Positions 1-7,816 of a stretch of 24,678 nt of DNA are shown piece by piece. Every line of letters begins with the position of its first letter. Within the stretch, counting starts at the first letter, position 1. The stretch comes from CAXMST01 sp964196325 (GTDB lineage Bacteria; Actinomycetota; Thermoleophilia; Solirubrobacterales; 70-9): assembly GCA_964196325.1 (NCBI GenBank), contig CAXMST010000107.1:1-24678 (forward strand), in the 5' to 3' direction. The position numbers and the translations under genes are program-made. The notes below the pieces were generated by a model. That model was not told the DNA's origin and did no database searches. It saw only the letters and a list, made by a program, of their open reading frames with translations.

Positions 1-470
1 CCGAGCCGGCCCGACACCTGGACCTTGACTCCCTTGGCTCCTGAGCGCATCGCGGAAGTGAGCGCCCGCTTCATCGCACGGCGGAATGCCACCCGGCCCT
101 CGAGCTGCTCGGCGATCGACTGTGCGACCAGCTTCGCATCGAGCTCGGGCCGCTTGATCTCCCGGATGTTGACCCGGACCGGCTTGCCGGTGATCTTGTG
201 CAACTCCTTGCGCAGCGCATCGACCTCAGAGCCGGACTTGCCAATCACGATGCCGGGGCGGGCGGTGTGAATATCGACTGTTACCTCGCCCCGCTGCTTC
301 TTGATCTCGATGTCCGAGAGGCCGGCGTGGCTCAGCTTGTTCTCGATATGCCCGCGGATCTCGACGTCCTCGATCAAGGCGTCGGAGAAGTTCCGGGCGT
401 CGAACCAGTTCGACTTCCAATCATGGATGTAGCCGACTCGAAAGCCCTCAGGATTGATCTTCTGACCCAT
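1..470 (-). CDS. rpsC: 30S ribosomal protein S3, C-terminal end cut off by window edge
   Basis: Small-subunit protein of the mRNA entry site. Reading the minus strand from an ATG at 468-470 gives MGQKINPEGFRVGYIHDWKS, the classic S3 N-terminus, and the frame stays open for 156 codons to the window edge. The KH domain is visible with its GxxG loop (GIVIGKSGSE, near residue 73), followed by the region ending GVKVQVSGRLG. The remaining C-terminal domain lies outside the window, so length and stop cannot be judged. The start is 3 nt after the rplV stop codon, so it is surely co-transcribed and probably translationally coupled in the S10 operon. Confidence 0.97.
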   Translation of the reverse strand, partial: MGQKINPEGFRVGYIHDWKSNWFDARNFSDALIEDVEIRGHIENKLSHAGLSDIEIKKQRGEVTVDIHTARPGIVIGKSGSEVDALRKELHKITGKPVRVNIREIKRPELDAKLVAQSIAEQLEGRVAFRRAMKRALTSAMRSGAKGVKVQVSGRL

Positions 471-473
471 GGT

Positions 474-842
474 CTAGTCGTCCTCCAAGCTGGGGGTAAG
501 GGCTACGTTGATGTGGCAGGTGCGCTTCTCGATCCGCGCCGCGCGGCCGCGCGCCCGAGCGCGGAAGCGGCGCAGCGTCGGACCCTCGTCGACGGTCACC
601 TCGGCGATCACCATCTCCTCGGGATCGAGATCGTGGTTGTTCTCGGCGTTGGCCGCGGCCGACTCGACCAACTTCAGGAGCTTCACCGATGCGCCCCGGG
701 GGCTGAAACGCAGCAACGCCAGCGCATCCTCGACCCCCTGGCCGCGAATCTGGTCGGCGACGAGCCGCACCTTGCGGGGCGCTGTGCGCACGTGGCGGGC
801 CGATGCCCGGACCACGGGGAGATCTGTTTCGAGCGATGCCAT
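474..842 (-). CDS. rplV: 50S ribosomal protein L22
   Basis: Large-subunit protein lining the peptide exit tunnel. The 122-residue product contains RASARHVRTAPRKVRLVAD near the N-terminus and the conserved extended hairpin and C-terminal strand (RARGRAARIEKRTCHINVAL), both typical of L22. Length is normal for the family (about 110-120). It lies between rpsS (5 nt upstream) and rpsC (3 nt downstream), the standard S10-operon order. I see no insertion or deletion in the tunnel hairpin where macrolide resistance changes usually fall. Confidence 0.97.
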   Translation of the reverse strand: MASLETDLPVVRASARHVRTAPRKVRLVADQIRGQGVEDALALLRFSPRGASVKLLKLVESAAANAENNHDLDPEEMVIAEVTVDEGPTLRRFRARARGRAARIEKRTCHINVALTPSLEDD

Positions 843-847
843 TGGTT

Positions 848-1123
848 CTAGTCGTCCGACCGCTTGGTCCCGGAGTGGGCGCGGAACGTCCGGGTCGGGG
901 CAAACTCGCCGAGCTTGTGGCCGACCATCGACTCGCTGACGAACACCGGCACGTGCTTGCGGCCGTCGTGGACGGCGACCGTGTGGCCGACCATCTCCGG
1001 AAAGATCGTCGAGCGTCGCGACCAGGTCTTCACCATCTGCTTGTTGCCGGACGCGTTCATCGCCTCGATTCGCGCCATCAGGCGCTCCTCAACGTACGGT
1101 CCCTTCTTAGTCGAGCGTCCCAC
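848..1123 (-). CDS. rpsS: 30S ribosomal protein S19
   Basis: Small-subunit head protein next to S13. The 91-residue product begins VGRSTKKGPYVEERLMARIE and contains KTWSRRSTIFPEMVGHTVAVH and HKLGEFAPTRTFRAH, diagnostic of S19. I choose the GTG at 1121-1123 rather than a longer upstream frame because family members start at this G-R-S-x-K-K motif, the upstream extension would overlap rplB by about 100 nt, and the GTG sits 2 nt after the rplB stop. The tight spacing suggests translational coupling to rplB. Confidence 0.95.
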   Translation of the reverse strand: MGRSTKKGPYVEERLMARIEAMNASGNKQMVKTWSRRSTIFPEMVGHTVAVHDGRKHVPVFVSESMVGHKLGEFAPTRTFRAHSGTKRSDD

Positions 1124-1125
1124 TG

Positions 1126-1968
1126 CTACCTCTTCTTCTTGCCGCGGCGGCGGCCGCGGACGATCATCGCGCTGGACTGCTTGCTGCGCTTTCGGGTTCG
1201 GTAGCCGAGCGTCGGCTTGCCCCACGGTGTCACCGGGTGACCGCCAGGAGTGTGGTGGGCCTCGCCGCCGCCGTGCGGATGGTCAACCGGATTCATCGCG
1301 ACGCCGCGCGACTGCGGGCGACGTCCCTTGTGCCGGCTGCGCCCGGCCTTGCCAAGAACCACGTTCTGATGCTCAGCGTTGGAAAGAGTTCCGACGGTGG
1401 CCCGGCACTCGGCCTCGACCATGCGCATCTCCGATGAGGGCAGCCGCAGGGTCACAAGCTTGCCCTCGCGGGCGACGACCTGGATCGAGGTCCCGGCGGC
1501 TCGGCCGAGGCGGCCGCCCTGGCCGGGGCGGAGCTCGACGTTGTGGACGATCGTTCCCGTCGGGATCTCGCGCAGGGGCAGGGCGTTGCCGGCCTTGATG
1601 TCGGCGCTCGGGCCGGACTCGATCGCATCGCCGACGGCAACCCCGGCGGGGGCCAAGATGTAGCGCTTCTCGCCATCCGCGTAGTTAAGCAGGGCGATAT
1701 AGCTGGTCCGATTGGGGTCGTACTCGATCGTCGCGACCTTGGCCGGCACCCCGTCCTTGAGCCGCTTGAAGTCGATCTGGCGATAGCGCCGCTTGGCACC
1801 GCCGCCGCGGTGGCGCGCCGTCACGCGACCGCGGACGTTGCGGCCGCCGCTCGATTTCTTGCCCTTGGTCAGCTTCTTGTGCGGTCGCTTCGAGGTGACC
1901 TCGGAGCGGTCCTGATAGGTCGCGAATCGGCGACCGGGGCTGGTGGGCTTTGTATTGCGAATTGCCAT
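1126..1968 (-). CDS. rplB: 50S ribosomal protein L2
   Basis: Primary 23S rRNA-binding protein needed for subunit joining and peptidyl-transferase activity. The 280-residue product starts MAIRNTKPTSPGRRFATYQD, has the RNA-binding OB-fold region (ARHRGGGAKRRYRQIDFKR) and ends with the highly conserved MNPVDHPHGGGEAHH segment that carries the key histidine. Length matches the family (about 275-280). The ATG at 1966-1968 fits the conserved N-terminus; an upstream in-frame ATG would run into rplW and is rejected. It sits between rplW (28-nt gap) and rpsS (2-nt gap). Confidence 0.97.
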   Translation of the reverse strand: MAIRNTKPTSPGRRFATYQDRSEVTSKRPHKKLTKGKKSSGGRNVRGRVTARHRGGGAKRRYRQIDFKRLKDGVPAKVATIEYDPNRTSYIALLNYADGEKRYILAPAGVAVGDAIESGPSADIKAGNALPLREIPTGTIVHNVELRPGQGGRLGRAAGTSIQVVAREGKLVTLRLPSSEMRMVEAECRATVGTLSNAEHQNVVLGKAGRSRHKGRRPQSRGVAMNPVDHPHGGGEAHHTPGGHPVTPWGKPTLGYRTRKRSKQSSAMIVRGRRRGKKKR

Positions 1969-1996
1969 CTCTAAATCTCCAGTCGGATGCCCACCG

Positions 1997-2290
1997 CTAC
2001 TCGGTGGCCGCTCCCTCGAACAACTCGATCTTGTCGCCGGCGGCGAGCTCGACGACCGCCTTCTTCCAGCCACGGGTGCGGCCGCTGTGCTGGCCGCGAC
2101 GCTTCGGCTTCGAGTGGACTCGGGCGGTGTGGACCGCGACCACGGTCACATCGAAGATCTCCTCGACCGCGGCCCGGATCTGAGTCTTGTGCGCGCGGTC
2201 GTTGACCCGGAACGTGTACTTGTTGGCGGCCATCAGCGCATAGCTCTTCTCGGAGATGACCGGCTTGACGATGACCTGGCGGACGTCCAT
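1997..2290 (-). CDS. rplW: 50S ribosomal protein L23
   Basis: Exit-tunnel protein that is the docking site for trigger factor and SRP. The 97-residue product has MDVRQVIVKPVISEKSYALM, the typical L23 N-terminus, then KYTFRVNDRAHKTQIRAAVE and the basic rRNA-binding loop (KPKRRGQHSGRTRGWKKA). Length is normal. The start ATG overlaps the rplD stop by one base (TGATG on the minus strand, 2288-2292), a typical stop-restart coupling signal. Confidence 0.96.
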   Translation of the reverse strand: MDVRQVIVKPVISEKSYALMAANKYTFRVNDRAHKTQIRAAVEEIFDVTVVAVHTARVHSKPKRRGQHSGRTRGWKKAVVELAAGDKIELFEGAATE

Positions 2291-2994
2291 CAGGCCCCAC
2301 CATCGCCCTTTTCCTCTGGGTCACTCTCGCCGCCGCCCTTGCGGCTGACCGGCGCAGAGCGGCGCGCAAGCACCTCCAGCGAGGGCTCGGAGACGATCAG
2401 CGAACGGCAGCCGACGATCTCGGCCACGCCGACCCCTTCGGCGCTCGAGACGACAACCCGCGGAATGTTGCGAAAACTCTTGGCTGCGGCGGCCTCATCA
2501 GCCGTGACAACGACCACGGCGGGCATCCTTGCCGCCAGCTTGTCGAGGGCCTGCGCCGCCTGTTTGGTCTGGGGCTGATCAAAGGAGCCGGCCGGCAGCA
2601 CCGCGAGCGAGCCGCGCTCGGCGTGCACGCTGAGCGCTGAGCGCAGCGCCGTACGGCGCGCCTTGCGGTTGACCTTTGCGATGTAGTGACGCGGCTTCGG
2701 GCCGAAGGCGGCGCCGCCGCCCTTGCGATGGGGAACGCTCAGCGCCCCGGCGCGGGCGCGGCCGGTGCCCTTCTGCTTCCACGCCTTGGCGCCGGTCATC
2801 GCGACCTCGCCGCGGGTCAGGGTCGAGTGCGTGCCTCGGCGACGCGCGTTCATCTCCGCAACCGCCACCTCATGGACCAGCGACTCGTTGAAGGGCTCGC
2901 CGAAGACGCTGGCGGGCACATCGGTCTTCGCCTGCTTGCCGACCGTCGCGGCCTTTACGGCCTTGCCGGAGGCGGCGGCCTTGGCGCTAGCCAT
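2290..2994 (-). CDS. rplD: 50S ribosomal protein L4
   Basis: Large-subunit assembly and exit-tunnel protein. The 234-residue product contains FNESLVHEVAVAEMNARRRG, the tunnel-loop motif KAWKQKGTGRARAGALSVPH, and the later alpha/beta core with RNIPRVVVSSAEGVGVAEI. Two unusual parts are an alanine/lysine-rich N-terminal extension of about 25 residues before the conserved FGEPFNE and a glycine/acidic tail of about 20 residues, making it longer than the usual 200-210. Its start codon overlaps the rplC stop by 8 nt (ATGGCTAG), and its stop overlaps the rplW start by 1 nt. Confidence 0.96.
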   Translation of the reverse strand: MASAKAAASGKAVKAATVGKQAKTDVPASVFGEPFNESLVHEVAVAEMNARRRGTHSTLTRGEVAMTGAKAWKQKGTGRARAGALSVPHRKGGGAAFGPKPRHYIAKVNRKARRTALRSALSVHAERGSLAVLPAGSFDQPQTKQAAQALDKLAARMPAVVVVTADEAAAAKSFRNIPRVVVSSAEGVGVAEIVGCRSLIVSEPSLEVLARRSAPVSRKGGGESDPEEKGDGGA

Positions 2995-3613
2995 TGCTCC
3001 GCACCTCCACGGTCCCGTTCTTCGGACCGGGGACCGAGCCTCGCAGCATCAGCAGATTCCGGTCGGTGTCGATCCTGAAGACCTCGAGGCCGAGCTGGGT
3101 GGCGCGGCCGGCGCCCATGCGGCCTGGCATCTTCTGACCCTTGAAAACTCGCGCCGGATCGGCGGAGGCGCCGATCGAGCCTGGCGCGCGGACGTTGTGG
3201 GAGCCGTGACTGACCGGTCCACGGCTGAAGTTATGGCGCTTGATGGTGCCCTGAAAACCCTTGCCGATCGAGGTCGCGGAGACCTTGACCCGCTCCCCCT
3301 CCTCGAACTCCTCGACGGTGACCTGATCGCCGACGGTGCTCTCGCGGCCCAGGTCGCGGAACTCGACCAGATGCTTGAGCGGCGGCGCCCCGGCTGCCTT
3401 CAGATGCCCGAGCTCGGCCCGGGTGAGCTTGCGCTCGGCCGTTTCGCCCCAGGCAAGCTGGACAGCGGCGTAGCCATCGGCCTGGGGCTCGCGCACGGCG
3501 GTGACCGTGCACGGGCCGGCCTCGATCACGGTCACCGGGACCGACTCGCCACCGTCGCTGAAGATCTGGGTCATGCCCAGTTTCCTGCCGAGAATCGCCG
3601 CCATCCCGCTCAT
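2987..3613 (-). CDS. rplC: 50S ribosomal protein L3
   Basis: Large-subunit assembly-initiator protein close to the peptidyl-transferase centre. The 208-residue product carries ILGRKLGMTQIFSDGG at the N-terminus and the conserved central loop GSHNVRAPGSIGASADPARV plus KGQKMPGRMGAGRATQLGLE. Two ATG codons compete: 3611-3613 (giving MSGMAAILGRK) and 3602-3604 (MAAILGRK). The purine-rich AGGTGGG lies directly before the first and about 10 nt before the second, so the start is uncertain by three residues. It follows rpsJ by 5 nt and overlaps rplD by 8 nt. Confidence 0.96.
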   Translation of the reverse strand: MSGMAAILGRKLGMTQIFSDGGESVPVTVIEAGPCTVTAVREPQADGYAAVQLAWGETAERKLTRAELGHLKAAGAPPLKHLVEFRDLGRESTVGDQVTVEEFEEGERVKVSATSIGKGFQGTIKRHNFSRGPVSHGSHNVRAPGSIGASADPARVFKGQKMPGRMGAGRATQLGLEVFRIDTDRNLLMLRGSVPGPKNGTVEVRSNG

Positions 3614-3618
3614 CCCAC

Positions 3619-3939
3619 CTAGAGCCGGATTTCCACGTCGACGCCCGCCGGCAGATTCTCGATCCGCTGGAGCTCGTCGATCGTCTTCGGCGTCGGGTCT
3701 TGAATGTCGATCAGGCGCTTGTGCGTGCGGATCTCGAAATGCTCGCGCGAGTCCTTGTCCTTGAACGGGCCACGGATCACGCAGTAGACGTTCTTCGAAG
3801 TGGGCAGCGGAACCGGTCCCGAGACCGAGGCACCGGTGCGCTCGGCTGTCTCAACGATCTCGCCCGCGGCGCGATCGATCGCGTCGTGGTCGTAGGCCTT
3901 GAGCCGGATCCTGATGTTGCTGGCGGTGATCGTTGACAC
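3619..3939 (-). CDS. rpsJ: 30S ribosomal protein S10 (NusE)
   Basis: Small-subunit head protein that also acts as NusE in antitermination with NusB and NusG. The 106-residue product reads VSTITASNIRIRLKAYDHDA, then GPVPLPTSKNVYCVIRGPF and HFEIRTHKRLIDI, all diagnostic of S10; length is normal. The start is a GTG at 3937-3939, preceded by an AAGG-type purine stretch. It is the first gene of the S10 operon here, separated from the tuf stop by 230 nt containing hairpins but no clear promoter, so it may be transcribed from its own unseen promoter or by read-through from tuf. Confidence 0.96.
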   Translation of the reverse strand: MSTITASNIRIRLKAYDHDAIDRAAGEIVETAERTGASVSGPVPLPTSKNVYCVIRGPFKDKDSREHFEIRTHKRLIDIQDPTPKTIDELQRIENLPAGVDVEIRL

Positions 3940-4094
3940 CTTGTTGCCTTGCTTCCTTGTTTGCTTTGGCCGGGCGACTGGTTGGGGGCCCGGTTTTTGG
4001 GGCGCGCTTACCTACCCCGGCCGCCTAAGCCCTATCTGGGCCCGGTTCGGTCGGTCGGTGGGGGCGTGCCCCGGTCGTATGTCTGGTCCTCTTC

Positions 4095-4135
4095 CTCCGC
4101 GGTCTTGCAATACCCCTCAGCGTGGGGCCGCGGAG
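4095..4135 (-). other. Bulged hairpin in the tuf-rpsJ spacer
   Basis: The 230-nt spacer between tuf and rpsJ contains a perfect 8-bp inverted repeat, CTCCGCGG at 4095-4102 and CCGCGGAG at 4128-4135. Inside it, CCCC (4113-4116) can pair with GGGG (4124-4127), extending the stem on one side. A second near-palindrome, AGCCACCCG/GTGGGCGGCT, lies at about 4142-4160, just after the tuf stop codon. Neither is followed by a U-run on the transcribed strand, so neither is a standard intrinsic terminator; they may be RNA-processing or 3'-end stabilising structures. Confidence 0.35.
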
Positions 4136-4169
4136 AGGTCAGCCACCCGGTGGGCGGCTGGCCCGTTCG

Positions 4170-5357
4170 TTACTCGATTACCTCGGTAACGACACCTGAG
4201 CCGACGGTGCGGCCACCCTCACGGATGGCGAACCGCAGACCCGGGTCCATCGCGATCGGCTGGATCAGCTCGATCGTCATCTCGACGTTGTCACCCGGCA
4301 TCACCATTTCCGTGCCCTCAGGCAAGTCGGCGACACCGGTCACGTCCGTGGTCCGGAAGTAGAACTGCGGGCGGTAGCCCGTGAAGAACGGCGTGTGACG
4401 GCCGCCCTCCTCCTTCTTCAGGCAGTAGACCTCGGCCTTGAACTTCGTGTGCGGGTTGATCGAGCCGGGTTTGCAGAGCACCTGACCGCGCTGGATCTCC
4501 TCGCGCTTCGTGCCTCGGAGCAGGGCCCCGATGTTGTCGCCGGCGCGACCCTCGTCGAGGATCTTGCGGAACATCTCAACCCCGGTGATCACCGTGGTTT
4601 CGGTCTTGTCCGTGATCCCGACGATCTCGACCTCATCGCCTGTGTTGACGATCCCCTGCTCGATCCGGCCGGTGGCGACAGTGCCGCGGCCCGTGATCGA
4701 GAAGATGTCCTCGATCGGCATCATGAACGGCTTGTCGAGCTCGCGTACGGGCTCCGGGATGTACTCGTCGAGCGTCTTGGCGAGCTCGAGGATCGAGTTC
4801 CTCGCATCCTCGTCACCCTCCAACGCCTTCAGCGCCGAGCCGCGGATGATCGGTGTCTCCTCACCGGGGAAGTCGTACTCGCTGAGCAGCTCGCGGACCT
4901 CCTCCTCGACCAGCTCGACCAGCTCCTCGTCGTCGACCATGTCGACCTTGTTGAGGAACACCACCACGTAAGGAACGTTGACCTGATGGGCGAGCAGGAT
5001 GTGCTCGCGCGTCTGCGGCATCGGCCCATCGGCGGCGCTGACGACGAGGATCGCCCCGTCCATCTGCGCAGCGCCGGTGATCATGTTCTTCACATAGTCG
5101 GCGTGGCCGGGGCAGTCGACGTGGGCGTAGTGCCGGTTGTCCGTCGAATACTCGACGTGGCTGGTCGCGATCGTGATCCCGCGGGCCCTCTCCTCCGGAG
5201 CGTTGTCGATCTCGTCGAAACTCTTGGCCTCGCCACCCTGCGCCTCCGCCAGGACATTCGTGATCGCGGCAGTCAGCGTGGTCTTGCCGTGGTCGATATG
5301 GCCGATCGTTCCGACGTTGACGTGCGGCTTGTCGCGCTCGAACTTCTCCTTGGACAT
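4170..5357 (-). CDS. tuf: Elongation factor Tu
   Basis: GTPase that delivers aminoacyl-tRNA to the ribosomal A site. The 395-residue product is of standard length with all three domains. The GTPase motifs are G1 GHIDHGKT (residues 19-26), switch I ending RGITIATSHVEY (59-70), G3 DCPGH (81-85) and G4 NKVD (136-139). Domain 2 contains GRGTVATGRIEQG, and domain 3 has GGRHTPFFTGYRPQFYFRTT and ends VGSGVVTEVIE. The ATG at 5355-5357 has an AGAGGAA purine stretch about 12 nt upstream. It follows fusA after 149 nt. No second tuf copy is visible in the window. Confidence 0.98.
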   Translation of the reverse strand: MSKEKFERDKPHVNVGTIGHIDHGKTTLTAAITNVLAEAQGGEAKSFDEIDNAPEERARGITIATSHVEYSTDNRHYAHVDCPGHADYVKNMITGAAQMDGAILVVSAADGPMPQTREHILLAHQVNVPYVVVFLNKVDMVDDEELVELVEEEVRELLSEYDFPGEETPIIRGSALKALEGDEDARNSILELAKTLDEYIPEPVRELDKPFMMPIEDIFSITGRGTVATGRIEQGIVNTGDEVEIVGITDKTETTVITGVEMFRKILDEGRAGDNIGALLRGTKREEIQRGQVLCKPGSINPHTKFKAEVYCLKKEEGGRHTPFFTGYRPQFYFRTTDVTGVADLPEGTEMVMPGDNVEMTIELIQPIAMDPGLRFAIREGGRTVGSGVVTEVIE

Positions 5358-5405
5358 CAGTACTCGGTGTTCCTCTCTTCGGGCTCTGTGCCGATCGCTT
5401 TGCGT

Positions 5406-5436
5406 TATTTACGTCTGTCTTGGTGAATATGGTGAA
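5406..5436 (-). promoter_or_regulatory. Weak candidate tuf promoter
   Basis: In the 149-nt fusA-tuf spacer an AT-richer stretch reads TTCACC (5431-5436) and TAAATA (5406-5411) on the minus strand, 19 nt apart, about 50 nt before the tuf start. Agreement with sigma70-type elements is modest and a second TTCACC copy lies at 5422-5427. Offered as a weak candidate for separate tuf expression; nothing else notable is in this spacer. Confidence 0.2.
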
Positions 5437-5506
5437 TTGGGCGCACCGCGAAGCCGGACTGGTCCGGGGCAACCCGAGAAATATGGCAAATCTGGTGAGC
5501 GTCTGC

Positions 5507-7618
5507 TCAGGCGTGCGCTCTCGTGGGCGTGCCGGCCTTGCTCTCGACGATCTCCTCGGCGATGCTCGCGGGCACCTGCTCGTAGCGCGAGAACTGCATC
5601 GTGTACGAGGCGCGGCCCTGGGTTGAGGAGCGCAGATCACCGACGTAGCCGAACATCTCTGAGAGCGGAACGATCGCGTCGACGACGAGCGCATTGCCGC
5701 GCTGCTCCTGACCTTCCACCTTGCCGCGGCGCCGTGAGAGATCGCCGATCACATCGCCGAGGAACTCCTCGGGAGTCACGACCTCGACCCCCATCACGGG
5801 CTCGAGCAGCACCGGACTGGCCTTGCGGGCACCCTTCTGAATCGCCATCGAGCCGGCGATCTTGAAGGCCATCTCGGAGGAGTCGACGTCGTGCGAGGAG
5901 CCGTCGATCAGCTCGACCTTGACGTCGACCATTGGGTAGCCGGCCTTGATTCCCGAGGAAAGCGCCTCGACGATCCCCTTCTCGACCGAGGAAATGAACT
6001 CAGTCGGGATCGATGCTCCTTTGATCTTCGAGCTGAACTCGAATCCTGCGCCCGGGTTCGGCTCGACGTTGATGACGACATGCCCGTACTGACCCGAACC
6101 GCCGGTCTGGCGGATGAAGCGGGCCTCGACCTTCTTGACCTCTTTGCGAATCGTCTCGCGGTAGGCGACCTGGGGCTTGCCGACGTTGGCCTCGACCGAG
6201 AACTCCCGCATCATCCGGTCGACAAGGACCTCGAGATGCAACTCGCCCATCCCGTGGATCACGGTCTGGCCGGTCTCCTCGTCGCTCTCGACCATGAAGG
6301 TCGGGTCCTCCTCGGAGAGCCGCTGCAGGGCGGTCGCGAGCTTCTGCTGGTCGGCCTTTGTCCTCGGCTCGATCGCCACGGCGATCACCGGGTCCGGGAA
6401 GACGATCTGCTCGAGCGCGATCGGGGCATCCGGAGCAGCGAGCGTGTCGCCCGTCGACGTCTGCTTGAGGCCGACGCCGGCGAGGATGTCACCCGAATAG
6501 GCCTCCTCGATCTCCTCGCGAGTGTTGGCGTGCATCCGCAGCAGGCGACCGATCCGCTCGGTCCTGCCGGAAGAGACATTGAGCACCCGACCGCCCGCCT
6601 CCAGGCTGCCTGAATACACGCGGAAGTAGGTCAGCTTGCCGACGTAGGGGTCGGACATCACCTTGAACGCGAGCGCCGAGAAGGGAGCGTCGTCATCGGG
6701 CGGGCGGGTCGCGTCGGTGCCCTCGGACTCACCCTTCTTGGCCGGCTCGATACCGGAGACGGGCTTGACCTCGAGCGGTGATGGGAGCAGCTCGACAATC
6801 GCGTCGAGCAGCGGCTGTACGCCCTTGTTCTTGAACGCAGAGCCACAGAGCACCGGGGTGACCTTGAGGTCCATCGTGGCCCGGTGCAGCGACGAAGCGA
6901 TCCGCTCGTGCGGGATCTCGGTCTCCTCCAGGTACATCTCCATGAGCTCGTCGTCGTAGTCGGCGCAGGCTTCGATCAGCTGGGTCCGGGCGGCATGGGC
7001 AGCCTCCTCCAGCTCGGCCGGGATCTCCTCGATCTCGTACTCGATCCCGAGCTCGTCCTTGTAGACAAGTGCCTTGTACTCGATCAGGTCGACGACGCCG
7101 CGCAGGCTGTCCTCGGATCCGAGCGGGAGCTGGATCGGCAATGGATTGGCGCCAAGTCGGTCGCGCATCGTCTCGACCGAGCGCTCGAAGTCGGCGCCGA
7201 TCCGATCCATCTTGTTGATGAACGCGATCCGCGGAACCTCGTACTTATCGGCCTGCCGCCAGACCGTCTCCGACTGGGGCTCGACGCCGGCGACGGCGTC
7301 GAAGACCGCGATCGCACCGTCGAGGACGCGCAGGCTGCGCTCGACCTCGACCGTGAAGTCGACGTGGCCCGGAGTGTCGATGATGTTGATCTGATGGTCT
7401 TTCCACTGGCAGGCCGTAGCCGCCGACGTGATCGTGATCCCACGCTCCTGCTCCTGCTCCATCCAGTCCATCACGGCAGCACCGTCGTGGACCTCACCAA
7501 TCTTGTGGGTGCGGCCCGTGTAGTAAAGGATGCGCTCGGTCGTCGTCGTCTTACCGGCGTCGATATGAGCCATGATCCCGATGTTGCGGGTGCGGTCTAG
7601 GGGGATGCTGCGTGGCAT
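5507..7618 (-). CDS. fusA: Elongation factor G
   Basis: GTPase that drives ribosomal translocation and, with RRF, recycling. The 703-residue product has G1 AHIDAGKT (17-24), the switch region RGITITSAAT (59-68), G3 DTPGH (81-85) and G4 NKMD (135-138), followed by domain II (FSALAFKVMSDPYVGKLTYF), domain III/IV (GGSGQYGHVVINVEP) and domain V (EPVMGVEVVTPEEFLGDVIG). It resembles canonical EF-G1 in length and motifs. I choose the ATG at 7616-7618 (MPRSIPLDRTRNIGIMAHID) because family members begin there; an in-frame extension of 53 residues upstream runs through the leader terminator and is rejected. No good Shine-Dalgarno sequence precedes this ATG. It is separated from rpsG by an opposite-strand gene. 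Confidence 0.97.
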   Translation of the reverse strand: MPRSIPLDRTRNIGIMAHIDAGKTTTTERILYYTGRTHKIGEVHDGAAVMDWMEQEQERGITITSAATACQWKDHQINIIDTPGHVDFTVEVERSLRVLDGAIAVFDAVAGVEPQSETVWRQADKYEVPRIAFINKMDRIGADFERSVETMRDRLGANPLPIQLPLGSEDSLRGVVDLIEYKALVYKDELGIEYEIEEIPAELEEAAHAARTQLIEACADYDDELMEMYLEETEIPHERIASSLHRATMDLKVTPVLCGSAFKNKGVQPLLDAIVELLPSPLEVKPVSGIEPAKKGESEGTDATRPPDDDAPFSALAFKVMSDPYVGKLTYFRVYSGSLEAGGRVLNVSSGRTERIGRLLRMHANTREEIEEAYSGDILAGVGLKQTSTGDTLAAPDAPIALEQIVFPDPVIAVAIEPRTKADQQKLATALQRLSEEDPTFMVESDEETGQTVIHGMGELHLEVLVDRMMREFSVEANVGKPQVAYRETIRKEVKKVEARFIRQTGGSGQYGHVVINVEPNPGAGFEFSSKIKGASIPTEFISSVEKGIVEALSSGIKAGYPMVDVKVELIDGSSHDVDSSEMAFKIAGSMAIQKGARKASPVLLEPVMGVEVVTPEEFLGDVIGDLSRRRGKVEGQEQRGNALVVDAIVPLSEMFGYVGDLRSSTQGRASYTMQFSRYEQVPASIAEEIVESKAGTPTRAHA

Positions 7619-7671
7619 GCTGATCAGTGCGTAGAGTGCTTTCGGTGATTGGTCTGAGGAGATCCGGGCAG

Positions 7672-7691
7672 AAAAAAGGCCCTGCCGGGCC
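7672..7691 (-). terminator. Intrinsic terminator/attenuator in the fusA 5' leader
   Basis: On the minus strand GGCCC (7691-7687), loop GGCA and GGGCC (7682-7678) form a perfect GC-only stem followed at once by six U residues (7677-7672). It ends 53 nt before the fusA start codon. A second small hairpin, CGCAT/ATGCG with a 4-nt loop (7696-7709), precedes it. The arrangement fits either transcription attenuation of fusA-tuf or a stop for transcripts arriving from rpsL-rpsG across the opposite-strand gene. Confidence 0.65.
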
Positions 7692-7816
7692 AGAGCGCAT
7701 CTCAATGCGAGCGGGTTACCCGGGGGTTGCTTATGTCCTGAGGCTCTCCATTGCTGGGAGTTCGCACGCGCGGACAACTGCCGGCCACGCGAGCGGTCCG
7801 GAACCTTAGCAAAGCA

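Noticed and set aside
3970..3998. Terminator-like hairpin CCGGGC/GCCCGG plus five T residues on the plus strand in the tuf-rpsJ spacer
   Set aside because: It would work only on the plus strand, where there is no gene; the loop is 12 nt long and on the transcribed strand there is no U-run. Probably chance.
4395..5426. A 343-codon plus-strand frame opposite tuf
   Set aside because: Composition is the antisense mirror of EF-Tu; the opposite strand encodes an unmistakable full-length EF-Tu.
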